From: Candidatus Aminicenantota bacterium
GTDB lineage: Bacteria > Acidobacteriota > Aminicenantia > Aminicenantales > Aminicenantaceae
Reading direction: 5' to 3'
NCBI GenBank assembly: GCA_030670375.1
Contig: DAOVBT010000104.1
Coordinates: 1-6,907, forward strand
Length of the DNA stretch: 6,907 nt
This document shows, piece after piece, positions 1 through 6,622 of the stretch. The translations under genes were made by a program, and so were the position numbers. The notes under the pieces were generated by a model, which saw nothing but the letters and a program-made list of their open reading frames with translations, had not been told where the DNA came from and searched no databases. Numbering within the stretch: position 1 is the first letter of the stretch; the number at the start of each line of letters is the position of its first letter.

Positions 1-732
1 GACAAATCCGTAACAGTTTATTTTCCATCGCTTGATGCTCCTCTTCTTTTTGAGCGTTTCAAGAATGTTCCTGAACTCAGCAGGAAATACCGAGGATTCG
101 AAATCGCATTCAAAAAACGCATGTCCCATAACTGGCAACTGCTGGGTTCTGTCACTCTGAGTAAAACAACAGGAAACATTGGTTTAGGCTATTTTGCAAG
201 TTCCGGAGCAACCATGGCAGCGGATACGCCCAACTCTTTCGTGAATATCAAACAGGATGCCAGGCTGGATTACGACCGCCCCCTTATCTTAAAACTTGCC
301 GGCACCTACAGGTTTCCGTTCGATATTTACATGAGCTTTTTCTACCTGTATGCCAGCGGAGCTCCCTGGGCCAGAAGTGTGACGATTTTTCCCCCTTCTC
401 AGGATGGAGCAGAAAACACCGTGGCAGCCTTGCCGGTGACGGTATTTCTTGAAAATCCGGGAACAAGACGAACAGACGCATTCGAAAACCTGAATTTAAG
501 GATCGAAAAAGAATTCGCCCTGTCCCGTTCGAAAAGAATAAGCTTTTTATTCGATGTTTTCAACGTTTTGGGAAAACAATATCAAACCATCGTTAAAAAC
601 GACGGAGGATTCTGGTATCCTTCCGAAGAAAGCTCCACGAAAGGTATCAGAATCGTGGATCCCAGCTACAAAAAGGTCATATCGCTTCAGGGAGCAAGGT
701 CTTTCCGCCTGGGATTGAACTTCAAATTCTAA
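1..732 (+). CDS. TonB-dependent-receptor-like outer-membrane protein, C-terminal part (5' end outside window)
   Basis: The frame is open from the first base, so the gene enters from the left edge. 243 residues are visible, and the Met codon at 121 is internal. The fragment has the alternating aromatic/polar pattern of outer-membrane beta strands. It carries blocks typical of TonB-dependent receptor barrels: a KYRGFEIAFKKR strand followed by NWQLLGSVTLSK, a YDRP..LKLAGTY strand, the FLFDVFNVLGKQY segment near the end, and a last strand, FRLGLNFKF, ending in Phe. A terminal Phe is the usual signal for BAM-mediated assembly. Such receptors import siderophores, cobalamin, glycans or other large substrates using TonB energy. 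The plug and N-terminal domains are not visible, so the substrate cannot be inferred. It could also be a related TonB-less barrel. No intrinsic terminator follows: the TAA stop lies inside the converging gene. Confidence 0.8.
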   Translation, partial: DKSVTVYFPSLDAPLLFERFKNVPELSRKYRGFEIAFKKRMSHNWQLLGSVTLSKTTGNIGLGYFASSGATMAADTPNSFVNIKQDARLDYDRPLILKLAGTYRFPFDIYMSFFYLYASGAPWARSVTIFPPSQDGAENTVAALPVTVFLENPGTRRTDAFENLNLRIEKEFALSRSKRISFLFDVFNVLGKQYQTIVKNDGGFWYPSEESSTKGIRIVDPSYKKVISLQGARSFRLGLNFKF

Positions 733-2069
733 GGATGGATCGTTTTTTTTAGAGATTCAAATTCATCCGGTGTGATGTTCCCCCACACATAAGGAAAAAC
801 CAGCTTGTTGTGGAGAAGCGGATCAACCTTCTCCTTCAGGTATCCTCTGGACACGATCTTTTCCCAGTCTGCGGTACCCGGAATCGGCGAAAAATGGGCC
901 AAGCGCGCCTGCGCACCCAGGTTGCGCACCTGCATAACGCTTTGTCTGACCCCAGAAACATCCTGATCGGGGAGACCCACCATCAAATAAACGTTAATCT
1001 GCTCCCTCCTAAACCCTGCCCTTTCAAGATGATCCAACGCTTTGCCCAAATCATCGGAAGAGACTTTGGGACAAGATTCCTTGATCAATGTTTCTTCAAA
1101 TGTTTCCTGACTCAGATAGAGAGACCTAAAACCTGCCTGCTTGAGAAGCAGTGCCAACTCATAGTCGATCTCGTCCACATGAAGACCGTTCGGTGTGTGG
1201 AACGACAGGGCAAGTTTTTTTTGAATGACTCCTTCCAGTATCGGGATGATGTGTTTCTGCTTGTTTAGGAGGAGGGCATCGTCATAAAAGGCAATATTTG
1301 TCGCTTTGTACAACTTGCACAGAACTTCCAGCTCATGGACAACAGAACCTGCAGACCTTTGTTCAAATCTCTCGCTGAGCAAAAAGCTGGCACAAAAAGA
1401 ACAGCGCAAGGGACATCCTCGTGATGTGAGCAAAGGCAAAGAGCTCTTGTTTCTTAAAAGAGAAATAGCAGGAAAGGGCATTCGATCAAGAGTTTCGATC
1501 CTAGGGTCAAGGCATGTCCCATCCCCCAGAACTTCGTTTATCAAAGAAAAAATCTTATTCTCACCGGGTCCTCTGCAAATCACATCCACTCCCGTTTGGG
1601 CTAAAGCATGGTGGGGCAAAATCGAGGGATAGACACCTCCCAGTAAAATTGGAACCCGGCCAAATTTTTTCCGAACTTGCTCTACAACCGCTTGCACACC
1701 CGGGTACCAGTAGGTCATCGTGCACGTCAGCAAAACGAGATCAGGCGGCACTGCCTGATCCAATTCTTCCACAAAGAGTGCTAAAGGAATACCATACCTG
1801 GAAAACTTCCTCGGAATGTTTGCCAAAACTCGAGGTTTGGAAACTTCTTGCTTCAAAAAAGGACCTCGTCCATCTTCTTTAGTGTGGAGCTTCTTTGGGA
1901 GCGACGGGTGGTGCCGGTCCAAACAATCGATGAAGCTCAGCGTGAAGTTTGTGTGTTTTTTCAACAGCGCAGCGATATAGAGTAGACCCAAGGGCTTCAT
2001 CCAAAAATCATACGCAGTAAAATCATAAATCCAGGGATTTATCAGCAGGATGTTTTTCTTGGAGGGCAT
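729..2069 (-). CDS. B12-binding-domain-type radical SAM protein, substrate unknown
   Basis: 446 residues. The N-terminal half (about 5-180) resembles the Rossmann-like cobalamin-binding domain of B12-type radical SAM enzymes: NILLINPW at the start, PLGLLYIAALLKK, PDLVLLTCTM near 109-118, and PILLGGVYPS near 140-149 followed by DVICRGPGE. The radical SAM core follows, with the [4Fe-4S] motif CPLRCSFC (Cys219, Cys223, Cys226), FYDDALLL near 261, a TPNGLH strand near 292 and SPIPGT near 394. No DxHxxG motif is seen, so any cobalamin would lack the usual His ligand. Family members do methylations, cyclisations and other radical chemistry, but I cannot name the substrate. Start choice: an in-frame TAG lies 3 nt upstream (2073-2075), so ATG 2069 is the first possible start. 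AGGGA abuts it with no spacer, which predicts weak initiation. The gene lies just downstream of tRNA-Leu. Its TAG stop overlaps the TAA of the converging receptor gene. Confidence 0.85.
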   Translation of the reverse strand: MPSKKNILLINPWIYDFTAYDFWMKPLGLLYIAALLKKHTNFTLSFIDCLDRHHPSLPKKLHTKEDGRGPFLKQEVSKPRVLANIPRKFSRYGIPLALFVEELDQAVPPDLVLLTCTMTYWYPGVQAVVEQVRKKFGRVPILLGGVYPSILPHHALAQTGVDVICRGPGENKIFSLINEVLGDGTCLDPRIETLDRMPFPAISLLRNKSSLPLLTSRGCPLRCSFCASFLLSERFEQRSAGSVVHELEVLCKLYKATNIAFYDDALLLNKQKHIIPILEGVIQKKLALSFHTPNGLHVDEIDYELALLLKQAGFRSLYLSQETFEETLIKESCPKVSSDDLGKALDHLERAGFRREQINVYLMVGLPDQDVSGVRQSVMQVRNLGAQARLAHFSPIPGTADWEKIVSRGYLKEKVDPLLHNKLVFPYVWGNITPDEFESLKKTIHP

Positions 2070-2090
2070 TCCCTAATACATGGAGCACTG

Positions 2091-2179
2091 TGGTGCGGAA
2101 GGTGGGACTCGAACCCACACAGCCGTTAAAGGCCATAAACTCCTGAGGCTTACGCGTCTACCAATTCCGCCACTTCCGC
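2091..2179 (-). tRNA. tRNA-Leu, anticodon CAG, CCA encoded
   Basis: Read on the minus strand, the gene has a perfect 7-bp acceptor stem (GCGGAAG at 2179-2173 pairing with CTTCCGC at 2101-2095), discriminator A at 2094 and genomically encoded CCA at 2093-2091. The D arm contains GGAATTGGTAGACGCG, the hallmark of class II leucine tRNAs. The anticodon stem TAAGC/GTTTA (one G-T pair) encloses the loop CTCAGGA, giving anticodon CAG, which reads CUG codons. A long variable arm and a T arm with GGTTCGAGTCCC follow. At 89 nt including CCA it has normal tRNA-Leu length. A sigma-70-like promoter lies just upstream. No terminator separates it from the radical SAM gene 21 nt downstream. Confidence 0.97.
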
Positions 2180-2210
2180 ACCTTTTTTTTAGGCGGCCTC
2201 TGAGGACTCC

Positions 2211-2239
2211 ATTATAATGGGATACGTTTCAAGAGTAAA
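2211..2239 (-). promoter_or_regulatory. Sigma-70-like promoter for tRNA-Leu (and probably the radical SAM gene)
   Basis: On the minus strand there is a -35 element TTTACT (2239-2234; 4 of 6 consensus bases), a 17-nt spacer, and a perfect -10 element TATAAT (2216-2211). Transcription would start near 2204, giving a leader of about 25 nt before the mature tRNA 5' end at 2179. This is called by motif only. The optimal spacing, perfect -10 and position before a tRNA make it convincing. Confidence 0.75.
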
Positions 2240-2293
2240 GAGCTTGACAAATGGAAAAGCAACTCCTATTTTAACAGTGAGTGTTTTACTCTT
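2231..2293. repeat. 9-bp inverted repeat flanking the plus-strand promoter
   Basis: AAGAGTAAA at 2231-2239 is the exact reverse complement of TTTACTCTT at 2285-2293. The centres are 54 bp apart, about five helical turns. The left arm covers the -35 of the tRNA promoter, and the right arm lies just after the expected start site of the eRF1-like gene. It could be a pair of operator half-sites or a chance match in AT-rich DNA. No regulator gene is adjacent. Confidence 0.35.
2244..2272 (+). promoter_or_regulatory. Sigma-70-like promoter for the eRF1-like gene
   Basis: A perfect -35 TTGACA (2244-2249), a 17-nt spacer and the -10 TATTTT (2267-2272; 4 of 6 bases) precede the gene at 2361. Transcription would begin near 2279, leaving a pyrimidine-rich leader of about 80 nt in which I see no strong hairpin or riboswitch. 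The -35 is only 4 bp from the -35 of the opposing tRNA promoter, so the two promoters are back to back. Confidence 0.65.
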
Positions 2294-2348
2294 CTTGTTC
2301 TCATCCCATAATCATCATACTTCTCTATTTTTTCTCCCAACATTTGCA

Positions 2349-2356
2349 TAAGGAGG
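2349..2356 (+). promoter_or_regulatory. Strong ribosome binding site of the eRF1-like gene
   Basis: TAAGGAGG matches the 16S rRNA anti-Shine-Dalgarno sequence over eight bases and sits 4 nt before ATG 2361. The spacing is a little short, but the match fixes the start. It is much stronger than the site before the radical SAM gene. Confidence 0.85.
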
Positions 2357-2360
2357 CCAT

Positions 2361-3506
2361 ATGAAATTATCGAGCCGGGAGCAAATCGCTTCTCTCTCCA
2401 AATTTAAAAGCGACCGATTCCTCACCACATCCTTTTATCTCAACTCCGATAAAAGCCATTTAACAAAGAAGCAAATCACGCTTTCTATCAAAAATCTCCT
2501 CAACAATTACAAGACAACCGTGGAAAAGGCAAATTTAGGTAAGAGGAAAACGGAATCCCTAAGACAAGACTTGGACAAAATCAGTCGATTTTGCAAGGAA
2601 AACCTCAATTCCCACACCCCTGCGGGATTGGCCATTTTCTCCTGCGGGAAAGAAAAATTCTGGGAGGTGTTCGAGCTTCCCAGCCCCCCGCGGAACAGAA
2701 TCCTGATGGATCTGGATCCCTATGTCCGTCCGCTATCCGCCATTTTAAACGAACACCGCAGAATTTGTTTGCTTGCATTCGACAGAAAAGAGGCTAAATG
2801 GTATGACCTGTTTATGGGAGAAATCTCTCTTCTTGACCATATAGAAGGCGATGTTCCCAGCAAAGTAAGGGAAGGTGGCTGGAAGGGCTACGAATCGAAG
2901 CGTATCGAAAGACATATCGCAACACGTCTGCACGATTATTTCAAGGAGATGGCCAAAAAGACGTTCACACTTTTCAAAGCGAACAATTTTGAATGGTTTT
3001 TTTTGGGATGCAACGACGAATATGGCCAAGAATTTGTTCCTCTTCTCCATCCTTACCTTCAAAAGCGCCTCAAAGCCCGGCTAAAATCAAAACCCGGTGA
3101 TCATGCGAGCAAAATTCTTAAGGAAGCATCCACCCTGGAAAAGAAATTAAAAAACCAGGAAGAGAAACAAATTCTGGATCACTATATTTCTGTGCTGAAA
3201 AAAGGGGGACTGGCCATTTCGGGTTTAAAGGACACATTAAGGAGTCTTAACCGAGGAGGCGTTCAAACGCTCTTGATCACTCGGCACTTCTCCAAATCCG
3301 GAAAAGCCTGCCCGAAATGTGACTTCCTTTATGTCGACGAAATCAAATGTCCTTTCTGTCAGCGAAAAACCGAACTCATAATGGACGTTATCGACGAGGC
3401 CGTCGAATCCGCGATGGACAAAAAAGCACAGGTCATACATATGGATCCCCCATCAAAGCTCTCCAGGTATAGAGATATAGGGGCTCTCCTCAGATACAAA
3501 ACTTAA
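2361..3506 (+). CDS. Bacterial eRF1/Vms1-like (baeRF-type) protein with zinc ribbon, GGQ motif not conserved
   Basis: 381 residues, soluble, no signal peptide. It shows the three-part architecture of archaeo-eukaryotic release factor 1 relatives. An N-terminal helical/sheet domain spans about 15-130. A middle domain starts at LLAFDRKEAKWYDLFMGEI (about 137-155) and has a loop EGGWKG followed by the basic helix KRIERHIATRLHDYFKEMAKK (about 171-200). The C-terminal L7Ae-like domain contains LKDTLRSLNRGGVQTLLIT (about 289-307), matching the eRF1 domain 3 pattern of a DTL..L..G.V..LLI strand. A zinc ribbon of two CxxC pairs (Cys317/320 and Cys330/333) interrupts this domain. The tail ends IGALLRY, common in such proteins. 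In eRF1 the GGQ glutamine drives peptidyl-tRNA hydrolysis. Here the loop reads GGW with no Gln nearby, so classical hydrolysis is doubtful. Relatives are proposed to act in ribosome rescue or quality control; that role here is inference. It has its own promoter, ribosome binding site and terminator. Confidence 0.75.
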   Translation: MKLSSREQIASLSKFKSDRFLTTSFYLNSDKSHLTKKQITLSIKNLLNNYKTTVEKANLGKRKTESLRQDLDKISRFCKENLNSHTPAGLAIFSCGKEKFWEVFELPSPPRNRILMDLDPYVRPLSAILNEHRRICLLAFDRKEAKWYDLFMGEISLLDHIEGDVPSKVREGGWKGYESKRIERHIATRLHDYFKEMAKKTFTLFKANNFEWFFLGCNDEYGQEFVPLLHPYLQKRLKARLKSKPGDHASKILKEASTLEKKLKNQEEKQILDHYISVLKKGGLAISGLKDTLRSLNRGGVQTLLITRHFSKSGKACPKCDFLYVDEIKCPFCQRKTELIMDVIDEAVESAMDKKAQVIHMDPPSKLSRYRDIGALLRYKT

Positions 3507-3541
3507 TCCTGGATAATCCAGGATTAAGTTTGGGCTTTTTT
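3499..3541. terminator. Convergent (bidirectional) hairpin terminator containing both stop codons
   Basis: A perfect 15-bp stem (3499-3513 with 3517-3531) and a TAA loop (3514-3516) form a stable hairpin. On the plus strand it is followed after GGGC by six T residues (3536-3541), a good intrinsic terminator for the eRF1-like gene. On the minus strand the stem runs into a short TTTT then GTATCT, a weaker tail for the RND gene. The TAA of the plus gene (3504-3506) and that of the minus gene (3524-3526) occupy mirror positions in the two arms. Confidence 0.88.
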
Positions 3542-6500
3542 CTGTTTGAATGAAACCCGGTCGAGCAGGCTGTACATAATCGGGATCACGAACAACGTGA
3601 GCAAGGTTGTGGCGATCAGGCCGCCCACAACCGTTATGGCCATCGGAGCCCGCATCTCCGATCCCTGAGAGGTGCTCAGTGCCATCGGCATCATTCCGAG
3701 GATCGTGGTGAAGGCGGTGATAAGAACAGGCCGCAATCGCACAGTGCAGGCTTGAAGTATGGCTTCCTTCTTTTCAACACCACGCCGCTTCAGCTGGTTG
3801 ATGTAATCCACCATCACAATGCCATTATTCACGGCGATTCCTCCCAGCATAATAAAGCCGATAAGCACAGGCAAACTGATAGGCTTTCCTGAAACGAGGA
3901 GGGCCATGACCACACCAAAAAGCGCCAGCGGAATGGTAAACATGATCACAAAGGGATGACGGAAGGACTCGAACTGGGAAGCCATGATCATATACACAAG
4001 AAGAATAGCCAAAGCAAAAGCAGCGGCCATAATCACAAAAGCCTCCTGCATGTCCTCGTACTGGCCGCCAAATTCGATAAAATAACCAGACGGTAGCCCT
4101 CGTTCCACTCCGCCGATCCTCTGTTTTATATCTTTCACAACACTTCCCAAATCTCTTCCGGTAATGTTTGCCAGAACTGTGACCACCCGGGCCTGGTTTT
4201 CCCTGTCGATCTGGATAGGGCCTTCTCCCCTGGATATGGAGGCTACCTGATCCAACCGCACCATCTGGTTCATCGGTGTTAGAATCGGAATATTTTCAAT
4301 ATCATCCAAGCTGTCACGAGATTGTTTTTTAAACCGGACGCGGATGTCGACCTCATCATTCCCTTCTCTGTAACGGGTGGCAACCGTCCCAAGAGAGGCC
4401 GTCTGAATCGTATTGGCGATTTGGCTCACCATCAAACCCATTCGAGAGGCCTGTTCGCGATTGATCCGGATATGGTATTCTGGTTTGCCTTGGGCAAAGG
4501 TATGCTTGATGTCCCGCAATCCCTCAACATCCTGAATCCTATCCACGATATTATCTGCAACCTCTCTTAGTTGATAGATATCCTTCCCAAAAACTTTAAT
4601 TTCAACGGGAGCACTAGATCCGCCCATCATCATCTGGCTCATATCCATGACTTCATACTTCACTCCCTTTAGCTTGGGTAGTTTTTTTCGAATTCTTTCC
4701 ATAATTTCAAGATCGGAATCTTTTCTTTCGGTTTGCGGAACCAGTCCCACCCAAATGATCCCTTCATGGGTTCCCGAGTTGGAAAATCCTCCTGCAAGGT
4801 CAGACGGGTCTTCCTCAGCCGCAGAGCCGATCTGGGCCGATACGGTTTTCACCTCAGGTTGTTGCACCAACAACTCTTCCAACATTTGGGCCACACGGTT
4901 GGTCTCTTCAATAGAGGTCCCTACGGGCATCTTGACATTGAGGATAATCATATCTTGATCCTGGGAAGGCATGAACTCTGTTCCCAAGAATGGAATGATG
5001 ACAAAGGAAAGCAAAAACAGTCCCAAAACACCGGCAAGAACCCACCCTCGCCGCTTCAGGGATTTATGCAGGATTTTCCGGTAAAAATTCCGGGCCTTTT
5101 CAAACTCAACCTTTCTCACAGTTTTTCCCTCGGCATTCTGATTTTTATTGGCTTTAAAAATAAGAGACGCCACCATCGGAACGATAGTAAGAGCCACAAA
5201 TAAAGATGCCAACAGCGCAAATGTAATGGATAGGGCCAATCCTTGCGTGAGCTTCCCGGTGATACCTTTAGCAAAAACCATCGGAAAAAATACGGCTATC
5301 GTAGTCAGGGTGGACGCCGTTATGGCCATTCCCACTTCAGAGGCCCCTCTTTTGGCAGCCTCATCCCTTTTTTTCCCTTCTTCCAAATGACGAAAGATGT
5401 TTTCGATGACAACGACCGCATTATCCACAAGCATACCGATACCTAACGCTAAACCTCCAAGAGTCAAGAGGTTAATGGTGTAGCCGGCAAGATAAAGGGC
5501 AATAAAGGTCGTGATCACAGAAAGAGGGATGGCCAAAGCAATGGTCAATGTGGGACGCCAGTTGCGGAGAAAAACAAACAGAAAAAATATGGCCAAAATA
5601 CCGCCAACGAGAGCGTTGCTTCCTGTTCTGTTAATTACCTGTTGGACCATATCCGCCTGATCCATGAACGGCCAGAATTCAATATCTTCTGGAAGGGTTT
5701 GTTGGATTCTTGCCAATTCCTCCTTTACAGCATTGGCCGTAATGACTGTATTTGCTCCCGACCGTTTGCTTATCGTATAAATGACTCCTTTTTCTCTCTG
5801 TATACGGGATATGAAACGGGCTTCCTTTAATCCATCTCGAACATCAGCCACATCTCTCAAGTATACGGGTTGGCCGTTTTGCGCAGAACCCACAATGGTT
5901 TTTTCAATATCCTCAATTCTTTCAAACTCTCCGATAGTTCTGATCAGGAACTCCTCATGTCTTTCGACCACATGGCCAGCGGGAAGGTTCAGATTCTCCA
6001 TGCGAAGAGCAAGCAGAATCTGATCGAGGGACAGATTGAGGGATTCAAGAGCTGCTTTATCCACTTCCACCAAAATCTCTCTCACTTCCGTCGAGAAAAC
6101 CTGGACAGAGGCAACACCATCAATTCTCTCGATCCTTGGAGCCACCTCATCTTCGATGATCTCCTTCAGCTCTACCGTAGGCCTGTCAGCCGTAATTCCT
6201 CCAAAAATGATCGGAAATTGGGAAAAATTGAACTTCACCACCAAAGGATCTGAGGCTTCTTCTGGGAGATAGCTTTGGTAGAGTCCAATTTGATCCCGGA
6301 CATCCTGGGCAGCAAAATCCAAATTGGCCCCCCATTCGAATTCGACCATGATGACCGAAGCCCCTTCTATCGTCAAAGAATTGACCTTTTTCACACGACT
6401 TACCGAGTTTATTATCTGCTCTAGGGGCCGAGTGATCGTGTTCTCGATATCTTCGGAGGAAGCTCCCCTATAAGTGGTTATGACCGATACAGTCGGAAAT

Positions 6501-6622
6501 TCAAGGTCGGGAAAAAAATCCAGGCCGAGTTGGAAGAAGGCGATAGTGCCCAAAACAACCAAAATCATGACCAGCATGGCCGTGGTGACTTTTCTGTTTA
6601 CAGAGAATTCAGGTATTTTCAT
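3524..6622 (-). CDS. RND-family inner-membrane efflux pump (AcrB/MdtB-like, HAE1-type permease)
   Basis: 1032 residues, the usual full length for a trimeric RND pump that exports drugs, detergents or lipophilic compounds from the inner membrane/periplasm using the proton gradient. It has 12 predicted membrane helices in the duplicated RND order: one at about 12-32, then a large periplasmic loop, five at about 336-488, one at 527-546, a second large loop, and five at 862-1018. Family motifs include FFPDLEFPTV near 36, GMLVDNAVVVIEN (396-408) in helix 4, GTEFMPSQDQD near 547, ASQFESFRHP near 881, GGIAVNNGIVMVDY (927-940) in helix 10, and RLRPVLITA (962-970) in helix 11. The helix 4 Asp pair of AcrB is DN here and the helix 10 Lys position is Asn, as in many non-enterobacterial members. 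The ATG overlaps the adaptor stop (ATGA) and has AAAGAGG 7 nt upstream. No outer-membrane factor gene lies downstream. The substrate cannot be inferred. Confidence 0.95.
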   Translation of the reverse strand: MKIPEFSVNRKVTTAMLVMILVVLGTIAFFQLGLDFFPDLEFPTVSVITTYRGASSEDIENTITRPLEQIINSVSRVKKVNSLTIEGASVIMVEFEWGANLDFAAQDVRDQIGLYQSYLPEEASDPLVVKFNFSQFPIIFGGITADRPTVELKEIIEDEVAPRIERIDGVASVQVFSTEVREILVEVDKAALESLNLSLDQILLALRMENLNLPAGHVVERHEEFLIRTIGEFERIEDIEKTIVGSAQNGQPVYLRDVADVRDGLKEARFISRIQREKGVIYTISKRSGANTVITANAVKEELARIQQTLPEDIEFWPFMDQADMVQQVINRTGSNALVGGILAIFFLFVFLRNWRPTLTIALAIPLSVITTFIALYLAGYTINLLTLGGLALGIGMLVDNAVVVIENIFRHLEEGKKRDEAAKRGASEVGMAITASTLTTIAVFFPMVFAKGITGKLTQGLALSITFALLASLFVALTIVPMVASLIFKANKNQNAEGKTVRKVEFEKARNFYRKILHKSLKRRGWVLAGVLGLFLLSFVIIPFLGTEFMPSQDQDMIILNVKMPVGTSIEETNRVAQMLEELLVQQPEVKTVSAQIGSAAEEDPSDLAGGFSNSGTHEGIIWVGLVPQTERKDSDLEIMERIRKKLPKLKGVKYEVMDMSQMMMGGSSAPVEIKVFGKDIYQLREVADNIVDRIQDVEGLRDIKHTFAQGKPEYHIRINREQASRMGLMVSQIANTIQTASLGTVATRYREGNDEVDIRVRFKKQSRDSLDDIENIPILTPMNQMVRLDQVASISRGEGPIQIDRENQARVVTVLANITGRDLGSVVKDIKQRIGGVERGLPSGYFIEFGGQYEDMQEAFVIMAAAFALAILLVYMIMASQFESFRHPFVIMFTIPLALFGVVMALLVSGKPISLPVLIGFIMLGGIAVNNGIVMVDYINQLKRRGVEKKEAILQACTVRLRPVLITAFTTILGMMPMALSTSQGSEMRAPMAITVVGGLIATTLLTLFVIPIMYSLLDRVSFKQKKAQT

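Noticed and set aside
121..732. ATG at 121 as the start of a small 203-residue protein
   Set aside because: The same frame is open to the window edge and encodes typical barrel-strand sequence upstream, so the Met is internal.
743..750. Run of eight T (A8 on the minus strand) near the end of the radical SAM gene, possible slippery site or terminator tail
   Set aside because: It falls six to seven codons before the stop in Lys-Lys-Thr codons. No hairpin precedes it on the plus strand, and there is no conserved product in another frame, so neither frameshifting nor termination is supported.
721..764. 9-bp direct repeat TTCAAATTC at 721-729 and 756-764 spanning the gene junction
   Set aside because: Both copies lie in coding sequence of AT-rich composition, with no third copy and no mobile-element features. 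A chance match is the simplest reading.
2091..2179. tRNA-Leu as an attachment site for an integrated element
   Set aside because: No integrase, no duplicated tRNA 3' segment and no phage-like genes are visible on either side.
2091..2190. Complement of the tRNA followed by T8 on the plus strand, resembling an intrinsic terminator
   Set aside because: The fold follows from the tRNA itself, and T8 is separated from the acceptor stem by three bases. It could stop antisense transcription, but there is no sign this is more than coincidence.
4322..6272. Several plus-strand open frames of 60-156 codons opposite the RND gene
   Set aside because: They lie antisense to a full-length conserved gene, lack ribosome binding sites and family motifs, and read as low-quality shadow translations.
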